64,000 bases of DNA from Dillenia suffruticosa (Eukaryota; Streptophyta; Magnoliopsida; Dilleniales; Dilleniaceae), in the NCBI GenBank assembly GCA_033439265.1, contig JAVTVX010000026.1, positions 7,007,001-7,071,000 of the forward strand, read 5' to 3'. Within the stretch, counting starts at the first letter, position 1; each line of letters opens with the position of its first letter. The translations under genes and the position numbers were made by a program. The notes under the pieces were generated by a model, which saw nothing but the letters and a program-made list of their open reading frames with translations, did no database searches and was not told where the DNA came from. Below are positions 35,759-47,419 of this stretch, piece by piece.

Positions 35759-35762
35759 GTGT

Positions 35763-36566
35763 AGACCTTGATGCCTAGTGTGGAGTCTCATCTTGATAAT
35801 TGACAAAACAAATCCAACAATCACTTTATTTATTTACCTTCAATAATGTACCCTGCATCAATCTTTCTCCTTTTCATTTTTTTTTTCAAGGAAGAGAGAG
35901 AGAGAGAGGGAATGTTACAAAAATGGCCACCGCTCATTCTAAACATTTGCCATCTTGAAACCCTAAGGGTGATGGGCTCTTTCATCTTCAAATTCCCAGC
36001 TTGAACAAAATATTTAATGAAAAAGTCTGGGTTTAGAGCACATTATAATGCAGCATAACTCAATATGGCTACTCATCAACAAACCACCCTTCCTAATAAC
36101 GTTAACTCTTCCCAAGATAGTTGTGCTATCCCATAACTACCAACAGAATTATTTCATCACCAATATGAGTGATTATTCTAGAGTATTTACTTGTTGTTCA
36201 TTAATTTGCAAGAAATCAGCAACTCTCTCTCACACACAGAGATACAAGTTTGCACAGACATCTCAACAAACATGTAGAACTTTCAGACGGAGAGAAACCA
36301 ACAGACCTATGCTTCAAATAAAAGAATTTCATGGTCAATTAAGAAAGAGAGCGAGAGAGAGAGAGAGAGAGAATTTATAATCATCACCACAAGAAGCTCA
36401 AAAAATGAAAAATCCATAGAGAGAGATAAAATAGACCTTAGTCTAAATCAACTAGAGATATCAGTTTATAAATATATTGAAGGAGAAAATTTCATGATTC
36501 TAAGAGATGAGAACCTAAAAACAATTTCATCAAATTACTCGATCTATGGATCATTATCCATTGCGA
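35763..36566. other. Spacer between CACTA-2 and Copia B
   Basis: About 800 bases that may be old host sequence. Short GA runs lie at 35894-35910 and 36350-36372. A 110-codon plus-strand frame (36048-36380) looks like chance: no domain, and its end is low-complexity Arg/Glu. I see no RNA gene or repeat family. Confidence 0.4.
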
Positions 36567-36949
36567 TGGTAAGTGCCCATGAGGGGCATTTTAGTAATTT
36601 TGGGATAATGAATTAACCCCATTATCCTATTAACCAACCTCATTTATTTCTCATAATGACTCCCTAATTAGGCTTGGAATGTGCCCTACATGAAGTGTCA
36701 CTACAAACTAAAAGCATTATGCCAACAGTGACATTTACTCTCAGTAAGTATTATCGACGGTTTTTTTAAACAATACACAAACCGTTTGTATAAACAACAC
36801 TTTATTCTTACGAATATAAGTACGTCTGATTGACATAACTCTATCCTTACGGCTATAAGTTGTGATGGCAAAATATAGGTTTTATAGTCACGATTTTGAA
36901 AAGTGTCTCAGCTATTATGATGATATGTGAATATAGTAAGGAATGATAA

Positions 36950-37845
36950 GTGTAAAAGAGAATGATAAATAACGGTAAGTGTTACTATTTTGCCGTAAAT
37001 GTTACTATATTATAGTAAATGTTACTATTTTAATAGTAAATATTACTATTTTATAGTCAATGTTATTGTAGTTATATAATAAATATTATTGTATCTTATT
37101 ATCTGTTAATTTGAATATTGTAGTTAATTTAATAGTAAATGTTAGTATCTTTTATGATGAGAGACAAATAATTTTACTACGTTTCACATGTATTATTATA
37201 ATAGTAAATATTACTATTTTATACTAAATGTTAATATATTTTACTGTGATTACATAGTAACAGTTACTATATGTTATTATCTGTTAATTTAACTATTGTA
37301 TTTAAATTAATAATAAATGTTACTATCCTTTTATCATAGGAGACAAATAAATTTACTACCTTTCACATTACTATTTTATAGTAAATGTTACTATATTTTA
37401 TTATGATTACATAGTGAATGTTATTATATCTTATTATCTGTTAATTCGACTATTGTGGTTAGCTTAATAGTGAATGTTACTATCCTTTCATCATGAAAGA
37501 TAAATAAATTTACTACTTTTCACATCAATTATTATAATAGTAAATGTTACTATATTTTATTGTGGTTACATAGTAAATATTACTATATCTTATTATCTAT
37601 TAATTCGACTATTGTGATTAGTTTAAAAGTAAATGTTACTATCCTTTTATTATGAGAAACAAATAAATTTAATACCTTCTACAAGTGATGGCTAACAAAC
37701 AATAAATGGTAACATGGATTGGTCCAACGTAACAAGTGATAAGTAAATAATTATATAAAATTTGTATAATATAATATGGTAACAAATGATAACAAGTGGG
37801 TGGCGTGATAATAAATGATAAGAACTAGTAATAACAAGTGCTTCT
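36950..37845. repeat. A-side subterminal repeats of CACTA-3
   Basis: A unit of roughly 190-200 bases holds TAGTAAATGTTACTAT, CTTATTATCTGTTAATT(T/C), GACTATTGTG and ATCCTTT(T/C)AT plus ACAAATAAATTTACTAC. It is repeated about four times between 37000 and 37680, and then GGTAACAA(G/A)TGATAA-type short repeats follow. No gene is seen. Confidence 0.7.
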
Positions 37846-37852
37846 GCTAAAG

Positions 37853-38110
37853 CAAGAGAGCATGCGTGCTCATGCCTACGAGGCTATACCGTAGGGGCCC
37901 ACACGGTAGTACCGCACAGCAAGAGAGGATGCGTGCTCATGCCTACGCGGCTATACTGCGGGGTCCCGCACAGCAGTACTGTGCAAGCAAGAGTGTATGC
38001 ATGCACATGCCTGCGCGGCTATGACGTGGGGGCCGCACGGCTATACCGTGCAGGCGCACTGCCCGTGGTACGAACCCCGCATAACCTACATGTGCCACGT
38101 AGTTATGCGT
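37853..38110. repeat. Three ~66-bp GC-rich tandem repeats in CACTA-3
   Basis: Units start near 37853, 37919 and 37985. Each has GCAAGAG(A/T)G, TGC(G/A)TGC(T/A)CATGCCT and GCGGCTATA(C/T)(C/T)G, and ends in an ACCG(C/T)(G/A)CA-like stretch. The block is GC-rich in a very AT-rich element. It lies just upstream of the gene 2 exons. It corresponds in position to the GC-rich blocks of CACTA-2. The 65-codon frame across it is not supported as a gene. Confidence 0.7.
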
Positions 38111-38531
38111 CCGATCTAGTAATATGGTAGTAATACTTACTACTACTTCATGGGGAGTTATATAGAATATGGTAGTAATACTTACTACTACTTCACATAG
38201 TTATATAGTAATATATCAAAGTCAAAGTTTTCTGTTAATTACTCAAACTATAAAAAGAGATGTAAATAGCAAAAAATTCAAAAACTAAAATGTGATAAAC
38301 GGGACAAAATGACGGATTTTGAAAAATTTCTTTAGCGCTACAAACCAAAATTTATTTGGTGCTAAACCAAATATATATACTACAAACCCTTCCTCCCTCC
38401 ACAAATATCGAAACTTCTCATTTCTTTCAAAAACTCTTCTCCCTCACATCTCTAAAAATTTCTAATTCAAACGAAATCTCATTCCATCAAATATTTTCAA
38501 CCCATATCCAAAGTTAAAGGAGCTAATTTCA

Positions 38532-39120
38532 GGGGAAGAATCAGATGTGTCGGCAAAGTTACAACTCCATCACAACGACAGCATTCAAACAAACCTGAGA
38601 ATGAACATATGATGTTATGATGGAACGATTAATAGAACAAAATAAGAATCTTACTAATCTGGTGAGCAATATTCTTATGCATGTTGCTATGCATGCCGGA
38701 AGTGATCAGCGAGATAAATTGTTGAACTTCATTAATGAAGCAAGGCTCATTGCTGGTGTTGAGGTACAAATATCATTTATTTATTTCTTACCATAATCTA
38801 ATTACTTTTACTTCTAAATAATAATCTACATTATTTTTATTTATATTGTTAGCTTTCTCGGATACAAGATGTTGGGAGTACACATCGAAACCAACCATCA
38901 TCATCATCACCACCTCCTGAGTCCATCCCAGAGGTAATATTTAAATGTATAAGTTTTTATAATATACCTTATAATTATATTAATTTCATTACTATAGAAT
39001 GATACCACATATCTCGGTGGATCCTGGAACCGGATGCTATGGATGCTGAAATTTTTTGGGTGCTCCAAGTCATTTTTGCCATCAACATTTTATTTAAGAA
39101 GATATGAAGATATGTACTGA
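38532..39120 (+). CDS. CACTA gene 2, last three exons (CACTA-3)
   Basis: Exon-like blocks are 38532-38763 (frame clean from about 38620), 38853-38933 and 38998-39120, with GT-AG junctions in phase. The protein reads ERLIEQNKNLTNLVSNILMH, then HAGSDQRDKLLNFINEARL, LSRIQDVGSTHRNQPSSSSP, then ESIPENDTTYLGGSWNRML, ending LRRYEDMY and a stop at 39118-39120. The first part is predicted helical with a leucine-rich pattern, the middle is a Ser/Pro linker. The same exons occur decayed in CACTA-2. Domain family unknown to me; the position next to the B end suggests the TNPA-type subterminal-binding product. The 5' exons are missing, so no full protein can be made from this copy. The splice calls are by eye. 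Confidence 0.5.
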
Positions 39121-39229
39121 CCGGAAGTTACAATCTTTTTCTTTCTATAGTAATGTGTTTGTAATATTATCATGTATATTTCATGAAATAAAAGAGTATT
39201 TCATTTCCTAAGATACGGTATTTATAATA

Positions 39230-40130
39230 TTTCCTAACTTTTTTCTAACCCACAATTGTAATATTTTCTTAAGAATAAAGTCGTAATATTTTAACGATAG
39301 AGTAGCAATATTTGTATTAACATATCCTAACATTTACTAATCTTGTGATAACCGACCCAAAAAAGTAGTAACATTTGGTTATTGATAATAAGAAACAAAT
39401 AAGTAACAACTCTTTAACCACATATTCTAAGCAAAAATAAAAGTAGTAAAATTTATTCACCAACAAAAGCGACACTAAAAGTAGTAATATTTACTATCAT
39501 TTCGACAACAAATGTAGTAATATTTAATATTTACTAACCAAATAATTCTGTAACCGACAATAAAGGTAGTAACATTTACTAACCTAATAATTCTATAAGT
39601 GACAATAAAGATAGTAACATTTACTAACCAATAAACCTGTAAGTGGCAATAAAAATAGTAATATTTACTAACCTAACAATTTTGTAAGCGATAGTAAAGA
39701 TAGTAATATTTACTAACCCAATAATTTTATAAGCGATAGTAAATGTAGTAACATTTACTAACCAATAAGTCTGTAAGAAACAATAAAGTAGTAACATTTA
39801 CTAACCCAACAATTCTGTAAGCGATAGTAAAGATAATAACATTTACTAACCAATAAATCTGTAAGCGACAATAAAAATAACAACATTTACTAATCCAATA
39901 ATTCTATAAGCGACAATAAAGGTGGTAACATTTACAAACCAAATATTTCTGTAAGCGACAATAAAAGTAGTAATATTTACTAATACAATGACCGACAATA
40001 AAATTAATAATATTTACTAACCATTTACAAATGACGATAAAAATTGAAATTTTGCTCACCCTTTACAACTGATGATATAACATCGATTTTTACTGACACT
40101 TTTTTAATCGTCTGGAAATTTAACATACTC
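39230..40130. repeat. B-side subterminal repeats of CACTA-3
   Basis: More than ten units of about 55-60 bases run with GTAAGCGACAATAAA, then a GTAGTAACATTTACTAACC core. The array ends in GACATAGGTCTATCCCGAC (40151), the same block found near the B ends of CACTA-1 and CACTA-2. No gene is seen. Confidence 0.8.
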
Positions 40131-40606
40131 CAACAGCCATGACAAGTGTTGACATAGGTCTATCCCGACCCCTCTATACCTAACTGAAGCTCTATCCGTC
40201 AGAGAAGACTTTATCGATGGTTTTACCACTTTTTCCTCACGGTTTTCGTCCATCTCTATATGCCATTTCCGTTGTAGTGTGTGTCAACTTCTGCAATTGT
40301 ATGCATTGTAAACAAGGAGAATGAGCAAGCATACATAATCTCTTAGAGAGCAAGATACTTGAGGGTTTAGAAAAATTCCGATTAGGGAATTTTCTGTCAT
40401 TTTCATCACCGAATTAAAGATTAAGGTATAGTAGTACTGCGGTGGTAGTTCGATCTCGGGATCACCATCCCGACTGAGTGATTAATACGAGAGAGTTAGC
40501 GGCTCAGTTGATTTTGGAGACCCCATTGAGGTATTTACCCAAAGAATTCCGAACTTTTAATTTACTACGCTTCCACATGTGCATATTGTGACAATTAAAT
40601 CTAACA

Positions 40607-41780
40607 TTGGTATCAGAGCAAGGGTTAAATTTAATAAAAAAAAATTTAAAAATTTTTTGGGTATAAAATGTGTAGGGTAAAAATTTAGGGTTCGAATCGC
40701 AGATGAGTTTTGTAAATCTGAAGATACCACATGAATACCTATGGTCCAAGGATCATAAAAATGATTTTTGTTGAATTTTCTGAGCATGTTAAGCTCATGA
40801 AAGTCCAGTCTAATTTTTTGACAATACGGACTTTAAAGCCTTAGATCTATCGCTTTAGATGGCAAATCAACATGCTTGGATCTATATTTTGATGCATTTA
40901 ATTGTGAGTTTCAGTTGCCAAAAATTGAGTTTCAAAAATGGCCACGAAATGCCGAAACTTTGAATGCTTTGATTTATCCAAATTAGGGTCTAAATCAAAC
41001 TAAAATCGAGTCAAAATAGTTGGATGATATTTAATTGTAATTTTTGGGTGAAAACCGTGTGAAAATTGACCAAAAATGAGTTTTCCAAAAGTCGAGTCAA
41101 AAGACCCAATTGCAGACCCGTCGGACGAGGAAGAACCGCCCCAGACCCGCGGGCACGTGGATTACACACGCACAGAGGCACGTGAGTAGCTCAAGGAATA
41201 GTGCAGACACGTACGTGTGCAGGAGGAGCATCCAGCTCTGGGAAGCTGGCGGGTGTAGTTCACGGACGAGGAAGGCACGTAAACCGAATCAGGAGATTCA
41301 GGTTGGTTTCGACCCGGATCAGGAGATTCGGGTTGTTTTTGACCCGGATCTGCATTCTGACCAGCACCTCAACCCGGGATACCGGTCGCGCATGTGCAGG
41401 TGCATGGCCTACTCGCTGCGCGTCTCGGTGCATGCAGCTGGGTGCTGCCAGCGCATGGAAGCGCATGGCGGCGCATGGAAGTGCATGGCAACGCGTAGAG
41501 TTGTGCCGCCGGACCGTGGCAGCGCGTGAGGACCCCAACGACACGTCAGGCTGCTCTGAATTGGATTTTTTCAACTTTTTGAGGGTCTCACATCCATATT
41601 TATGACTTTTTATGGGTTTTTTATATGCCAAATCCAAGCCTGAATGGTAAGATACGATTCCAGGTTATGGTGTATAGTGTCCGTTGACTCATATGCTTGC
41701 TTTGGAGTCTATATTCGAATCATTTAGGATTATTGATTCGAAGGATACACAAAATGTAAGAGTAAGTATCACTAAGTCAC
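40607..41780 (+). other. Copia B leader, with GC-rich stretch
   Basis: The primer site TTGGTATCAGAGC starts at 40607. About 41100-41550 is GC-rich and matches the Copia A leader (52890-53400), for example ACCCGTCGG and CCCAGACCCGCGGGC. Frames of 125-139 codons on both strands here reflect base composition and are not supported as genes. Confidence 0.65.
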
Positions 41781-44700
41781 TAAAGTCTCTCTTACTATAT
41801 TGAAAACTATCGTATTAGATTTTTGCAAGAAGGATAAACTGAATGGTATGATCTACGAAATTTTACACCAGTGGATTCAGTCTGTTCTCGGGAAGCAAAA
41901 TCTATATGAGATTCTGAGGTATAAGATGGTAGGCCCCGGGGGTGCCACATCTCAGATTAGATGAGATAAGGAGGTCTATCGTGTATGAAAAAAAAGGATA
42001 ACCAAGTTAGGGCAATTCTCATCAGCAGCATGTATGATGACACAATCTCGTTCTATAAGCATTATCCTATGATAATGTCAGTTTGGCTCGCCTTAAAAGA
42101 GCATTGCTCTTTTCAGCTCCTATGGTGAGGATACTAAAGAAAAAGGTCGATCATACAATGATACAACATTTAATACAAATATCGAGTATGATTACCGAGT
42201 TAATGAATACAGTCGAGTCTATTTCGGATGAGGTTCAGGTATTGGGTTTGATCTAGTCTTCTACCCGATTCATGAAAAACCATGAAAACTTGTCTCATGC
42301 ATGACGAGAGTATTTGTACTTTCATTAATGTAAGTGGGCACAATAAGCTCGAGGAGGAGCACCTGGAGGTGAGTAGGCCGCACTCGGGTCATGTTTATGC
42401 AGTGGAGTCGAGTTAGGACTCCCGTGGAACCAAACAAATAGTATAAGCATGTGAAGGAGACTCGAGATCCAGGCAATAAGAAACCATCCGAGAAAACCAA
42501 CAATAAGGTATAAAAGCACAAGGAGTTTGATAAAACCAATGTGAAAAGTTACATCTAAGGTAGACTTGGTCATTTCACTTGTGAATGTGACGATCGGAAA
42601 CAATGTCCTTCTTCTTTACATGGTTGGAGCTTTTCTCATCTATTATGATATTTGCTGATATCTCTCCTTTGTGGATTGTAAACTCAGGAGCCACCGACTA
42701 CGTAGCTAAGATAGGAGCACGCACATGGAGTTCCACCAAGTGAATTCTCAGGTTAGGAGGATTTATGATCCGAGTATTTGATAGATTTGATTTTAATACT
42801 TTGTCTAATATTGCCTAGACTATGCAAGAAAATTAACTGTTTTATTAAATACGACACATTTTTAATCTGTTATGATTTTATCCATGATAAATTGTATGCA
42901 CTGGATGTTGTTTCTCTTAAATGGTGCTCTTGTTATTCTTTTATTGCCTTTACATCTGATTGCGTAGATCATAATGTAAATGAATGACATAGTAGACTTA
43001 GAAACATAGGACAAGAGATGATGAACTGGTTAGCAACGAGTGGTCTGTTAGGCTCGCTAATCAGGTTCTAGTTGTTTATATGTGAGTTTTACTTAGCCAA
43101 CAAAGGTATAAGAAACCATTGGATAACGCAATTAGAGTTGGGACTCTATTATAGTTGGTCCACTACAATATCTGCGACCTTATGAGCTTGAGAGCCCGAA
43201 ATAGAGCAGAGTGTTTTATTTAGTTTATAGACGAGTACACGGGTTTCGGTTATGTCTATCTGATTTCGCACAAATTTGAAACATTGGAATGCTTCAGGAG
43301 ATTTATTAGCGAAATTGAGAATCAGTTAGATTTAAGAGTGAAGACTCTCAAATCCAATCGAGGGCAAGTATTTGTCAGAACTACACAAAGAGCTCTATTT
43401 CGATATGAGTATTATGAGACGTCGACTATTCCTACTACTTCTTAATAGAACGTAGTAGCTGAGAGGAGGAATAGGCTTTGTTAGAGTTGGTGAGGTCTAC
43501 GATGATGTAGACAATTTATTCATCTCATATTGGGGAGACATTTTATTGACTACAGTATACGTCCTCAATCGTGTCTCATTAAAGTCCGCAATTAGTATCT
43601 CATTTGAGTTTGGACAGGGAGACAGTCTAACCTTAGCCACTTGAGGTCATGGAGTTGTGATGCATATGTCACGTTTTCTCGCATTCATACGGCAAGTTAG
43701 GCCCACGAGAAAAGAAGTATGTCTTTGCTAGATATTTAGAACACTCTAAGCGGTATGTGTTCTTTAGTGAGCATATGGACGGTACTGTCATTGAGAATAA
43801 ATCTCGTAATGCCATATTCGTTGAGAATGATTTTTCTAAGAGATGTGAAGTCGATCGAGACTTTACCTTCTATGAGATGAATAAGCCTAATAACTTAGGT
43901 GAGCCGGTGGTGAGACACAAGAATCTATTACGTATCTTCGTCCTAGTGGGAGCGATCCATTGAGAGGTGAAAAGATTCTCTCTCCTCATAGGAGTATTAA
44001 TGATGCGTACTTAAACGTTACTTTCTGATTTTAAGGTAAGACTCTCATTGTGACCCTTGAGGATGATGAGGAATCTATAACGGTCCAAAAGACTCTCGAG
44101 GGTTTTACGAATGACCATTTATTGGAGGTTGTAGATGAAGAGAATGAGTTAATGAGAATCAACGAGGTCTGAGACCTAACTGATTTGCCTAAGGGCAGAA
44201 GGACCATCAGGATCGAGTAGGTTCTCAAGGTCAAGAGAGAGGTCAACGGTTCGATAGAGAGATATATATCCTGTCTGGTTGCCATGGTTATACTCAGACT
44301 AAAGGCTTGGACTACTATGGAGTCGTAGTCCAATATATCTCGATCCGTTAACTTTTAGCGATTGTTACGAACATGGATCTGGAGTTATATCAGATGGACG
44401 TAAAAACCACCTTCCGTAATGGAAGTTTGGATAAGGAGATTTACAGGAAACAACCCTCTGGGTTCGTTCTAATAGGTCAAGTGGATAAAGTCTGTTGACT
44501 TTGGAAATTGGCATACGACCTAAAGCTATCATCCAGGCTGTGGTATATAAGATTTCACGATGAGGTAATATTTTATAGTTTTATAATAATAGAGGAGGAT
44601 CATTGTGTCAATCTGATTCGTTCTGATGACTTTTTTATAATCATGTTCTTCCATGTGAGTGACATTTTGTTGGCTGGAAACAACAGAGTATCTAATAACC

Positions 44701-45610
44701 ATTAAAATATGGTTACGTCGAGTTTTGGTATAAAGGACATGGGTGAGCCTTAGTTTATTCTCAAAATTAGGATCCAGAAGAACTGCTTGAGAATGATATT
44801 GACTCTTTAATAAGAGTTCTACATCAAGAAGATTCTTAAGCATTTTGAGAAGAGCGATTGTCACCCAATAGATACTCTTATAGCTAAAGGTAAAGAGCTG
44901 AGTCTTGACATATACCCTATAACTCAGGAAGAAATAAGGAAGATGAGTAGAATCCTTTATACCAGTGTAATGATAGTCTAGTATATGCGATGAGGTGTAC
45001 ACGACCAAACATTTGTATTGCAGTTGATATGGTGAGTAGGTATCAATCAAATTCTAAAATGGGTCACTGGAGAGCAGTGAAATGGATTCTGAAATATCTC
45101 AAGAGAACTGCAAACCTCTTCTTGTATTATGGAAGAGGTGATTTGTATTTTATTGGGTATTCGAATACCAACTGGGGGTGGCAAACTAGATGAATGCAAA
45201 TCGACATCAATTTTTACTATCTTACTTCATAATGGTGTCATATCTTGGAGAAGCAAAAGTAAAATCTGTGTATCTCTATCTATAATAGAGACTGAGCTTG
45301 TGGCATGCTCAGTGGTAGTTTAGAAAAGTGTTTGGCTCCAGAAATATCTGGATGACTTAGGAATTGTAGCAGATAGTGAGAGGTCAGTGATGATTATTGT
45401 AATAATCACGCTGCCATTGCTGATAACTATGATCCTAAGTATTATAAGACCAAACACATTAATACAAAAAACCATTTTGCGAGAGATATCACCGAGAAGG
45501 ATGTTGTGGCGATTAAGTACACTCTTATACACAGTATGATAGCTGATCCTTTCAACAAACCCATAGTGAGAGATTCTTTTGTGAGACTATGGAATCATTG
45601 GATTTAGTGT
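41780..45610 (+). pseudogene. Copia B gag-pol remains
   Basis: The region lines up piece by piece with gag-pol of Copia A: gag (about 41780-42560), the protease-side phrase IVNSGATD (about 42675), integrase traces around 43000-43700, reverse transcriptase around 44100-44800 and RNase H around 45180-45600 ending near IHSMIADPF. It is strongly decayed, with many breaks throughout, and is a fossil without coding potential. Confidence 0.8.
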
Positions 45611-46758
45611 ATTTGACATATCACACTATGTACTGATTTTGATGCTTATTAAAATATATGACATGCTTGCATTATTAGGTCATAAGTTTATTTTTTGCAC
45701 TTGCTTATTGTCATATATTTTGTGATATGTTATGATAAAAGATATGTCAGGCAGGTGTGGTCGACTCTTTCACTCGAGTGACCACCTCCAGCTCTGAGTG
45801 AGTGGAGATGTGACGGTTTCTAATTGTAAGAGGTTTTGAGAGTGGCTCTGTTAAAATATAAGTCACCCTGATATGTGTTTACAATGAGATCATATGCAAT
45901 ATAACCAATATGGATATACCCGCATTCATATTGTCTGTAAATAGCCAATTTTGAGATCTCAGATATCACCTACGACTAGTGATATTGTCTCTAAGATACT
46001 CTCTCCGACATCTCTAGGTAAAGTTTTATATGTAGACTAAGTCTCACACCTACGCAGTATTAGAAAAATCTAACATATGTTCTTTTGAGAGATAGGGGAA
46101 TAAAACTATGGTGTATGTTTTATAGTGCGCATGATAAGATGACTATGGGATAGTGAGAGCTATTACTTGAGACGATAGTGTCATCATAATCCTCGTTCCC
46201 ACTGTATGAGACCCGAGATCCATTGGGTGGATCTCTTATAACCTTATTACTATCGGCTATCTCTAGAAGTCTTGATTCAGCGTTTGCTATTTTAGTCTAT
46301 TTATCTATGGCCCGAAAGATAAATTGAGGTCTAAATGACAGGTCTAGGAAAGTAGCTGAATTGAAACCGATGAATCCGAGTTTGGGAAAAAGAAGACCAA
46401 TAGACATTATATCATTGTGTTATATTCACAAATCGACCTGTTATGTTAATCCATGTTAGGATTTAAACATAATAGTAAATACACAATCGAACAAATAATT
46501 GGAGATCACTTTTGATAAGAAAAGTGGTTCGATGGATGTAAATGTATTAAGGTTGGGGTGCAGTGAGTTCTTTTTTGTACTAACGGTGGCTTAACGGTCA
46601 TCCTAACAGGTATATCGAGAAGTCTTTGCTTGCAGGTGTACTTGCTAGTCGCACGACGTCCAATCTTGTATGAAAGTCCAGCAGGGTGATATAGAAAATC
46701 ACGTGAGTTGTGATCGCATGACTGATGTAAAATGCCCTCGTATGCAAATGAAAAATGC
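45611..46758 (+). other. Copia B noncoding tail between pol and right LTR
   Basis: About 1.15 kb that aligns with the tail of Copia A (57619-58768), with landmarks GTCAGGCAGGTG, CGAGTGACCACCTCCA, GAGTGAGTGGAGATG and AGACCCGAGATCCATTGGGTG. It has no convincing frame. Confidence 0.7.
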
Positions 46759-47217
46759 TGGTAAATGCCTACGAGGGGCATTTTAATAATTTTAGGATAA
46801 TGAGGTAAGTCTCATTATCTCATTAACCAACCCGATTTATTTCTCATAATGACTCCCCAATTAGGCTTGAATGTGCCCTACATGAAGTGTGTCTCTTTCT
46901 ACAATTGTATGCATTGTAGACAAGGAGAATGATCAAGCACACATGATCTCTTAGACAGAGAGATACATTAAGGGTTTAGGAAAATTTCGAGTAAGGAATT
47001 TTCTGTGTTATTTTCGTCACCGGATTAAGGATTGAGGTGTCGTGATACTACGGTGATGGTTCGATCTCGTGATCACCATCACGACTGAGCGATCAGTTTG
47101 AGCGAGTTAGCAACTTAGTTAATTTTGGAGATCCCATTGAGGTATTTACCCAAAGAATTCCAAACTTTTAATTTACTATGCTTCCACATGCGCATATTAT
47201 GATAATTAAATATAACA
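46759..47217 (+). repeat. Right LTR of Copia B (459 bp)
   Basis: It starts TGGTAAATGCC and ends TAACA. It is uninterrupted and serves as the reference showing that CACTA-3 split the left LTR at GAAGTGT|GTC. The base tract before it (CAAATGAAAAATGC) is purine-rich enough to be the polypurine tract. Confidence 0.8.
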
Positions 47218-47380
47218 CTTTGATCTAGGACTACAAACACAATATCACACACAAGTCGAGAGAGAGAGAGAGAGAGTGGACTTCCTGAGAGACTTCGGAG
47301 GCAAGAATAATCGCAATGGTAAATTTCAAAAGTAAAAGAGCAATGCTTGGCACTAGCAGAAGAAGACGAAAACAGACAAA

Positions 47381-47419
<39 letters not shown>

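Larger units (their letters stand above)
12619..35759 (-). mobile_element. CACTA-2: 23-kb CACTA (En/Spm) transposon, transposase on minus strand
   Basis: The left end at 12619 reads CACTACAAAACAAATG (B type). The right end at 35759, read inward, is CACTACAAAATTAAAG (A type). Neighbouring triplets are TGC (12616-12618) and TGT (35760-35762), a one-base-off 3-bp target duplication. End types, subterminal arrays and the position of gene 2 near the B end match CACTA-3 in mirror image, which supports reading the two ends as one element. Cargo in order from the A end is a Ulp1-like gene (plus strand), a 'putative plant transposon protein'-like gene (minus), TNPD (minus) and gene 2 (minus). It is interrupted by the Rep element (13746-16454) and solo LTR 2 (30978-33121). 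All genes look decayed, so it cannot be autonomous now. An alternative is two overlapping CACTA copies. Confidence 0.7.
36699..40279 (+). mobile_element. CACTA-3: 3.58-kb non-autonomous CACTA inside the Copia B left LTR
   Basis: The left end is CACTACAAACTAAAAG (A type). The right end read inward is CACTACAACGGAAATGG followed by a GATGGACGAAAACCG stretch (B type). The 3-bp target duplication TGT is exact (36696-36698 and 40280-40282), and removing the element restores the LTR as judged from the right LTR. Content: A-side TTACTAT/GTAAATGTTACTAT repeats (36950-37680), a GC-rich tandem block (37853-38110), the last exons of gene 2 (38532-39120) and B-side subterminal repeats (39230-40120). TNPD is absent. 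It is a deletion derivative of a CACTA-2-like parent and would need transposase in trans. Confidence 0.9.
36567..47217 (+). mobile_element. Copia B: old Ty1/copia element, left LTR split by CACTA-3
   Basis: The left LTR is 36567-40606 (456 bp without the CACTA insert) and the right LTR is 46759-47217 (459 bp). Both start TGGTAA and end TAACA. The primer site TTGGTATCAGAGC begins at 40607, a good tRNA-Met match. Inside are a GC-rich leader (about 41100-41550), gag (about 41780-42600), protease/integrase/reverse transcriptase/RNase H traces (42600-45610), then a 1.15-kb noncoding tail. Gene order and detailed sequence match Copia A, so they are one lineage. LTRs differ at roughly 13% of positions, giving an age of several million years at common plant rates. 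It is heavily decayed, with many more than ten breaks. No target duplication is obvious at the two outer ends. Confidence 0.85.

Noticed and set aside
36567-36567. Target duplication for Copia B
   Set aside because: The flanks TGCGA and CTTTG do not match; age or recombination may have erased it, so none is claimed.
37933-38130. 65-codon Cys-rich frame
   Set aside because: It is created by the 66-bp GC-rich tandem repeat.
41110-41637. Three frames of 125-139 codons as genes
   Set aside because: They lie in the GC-rich leader of Copia B; the same composition in Copia A yields other, unrelated frames.
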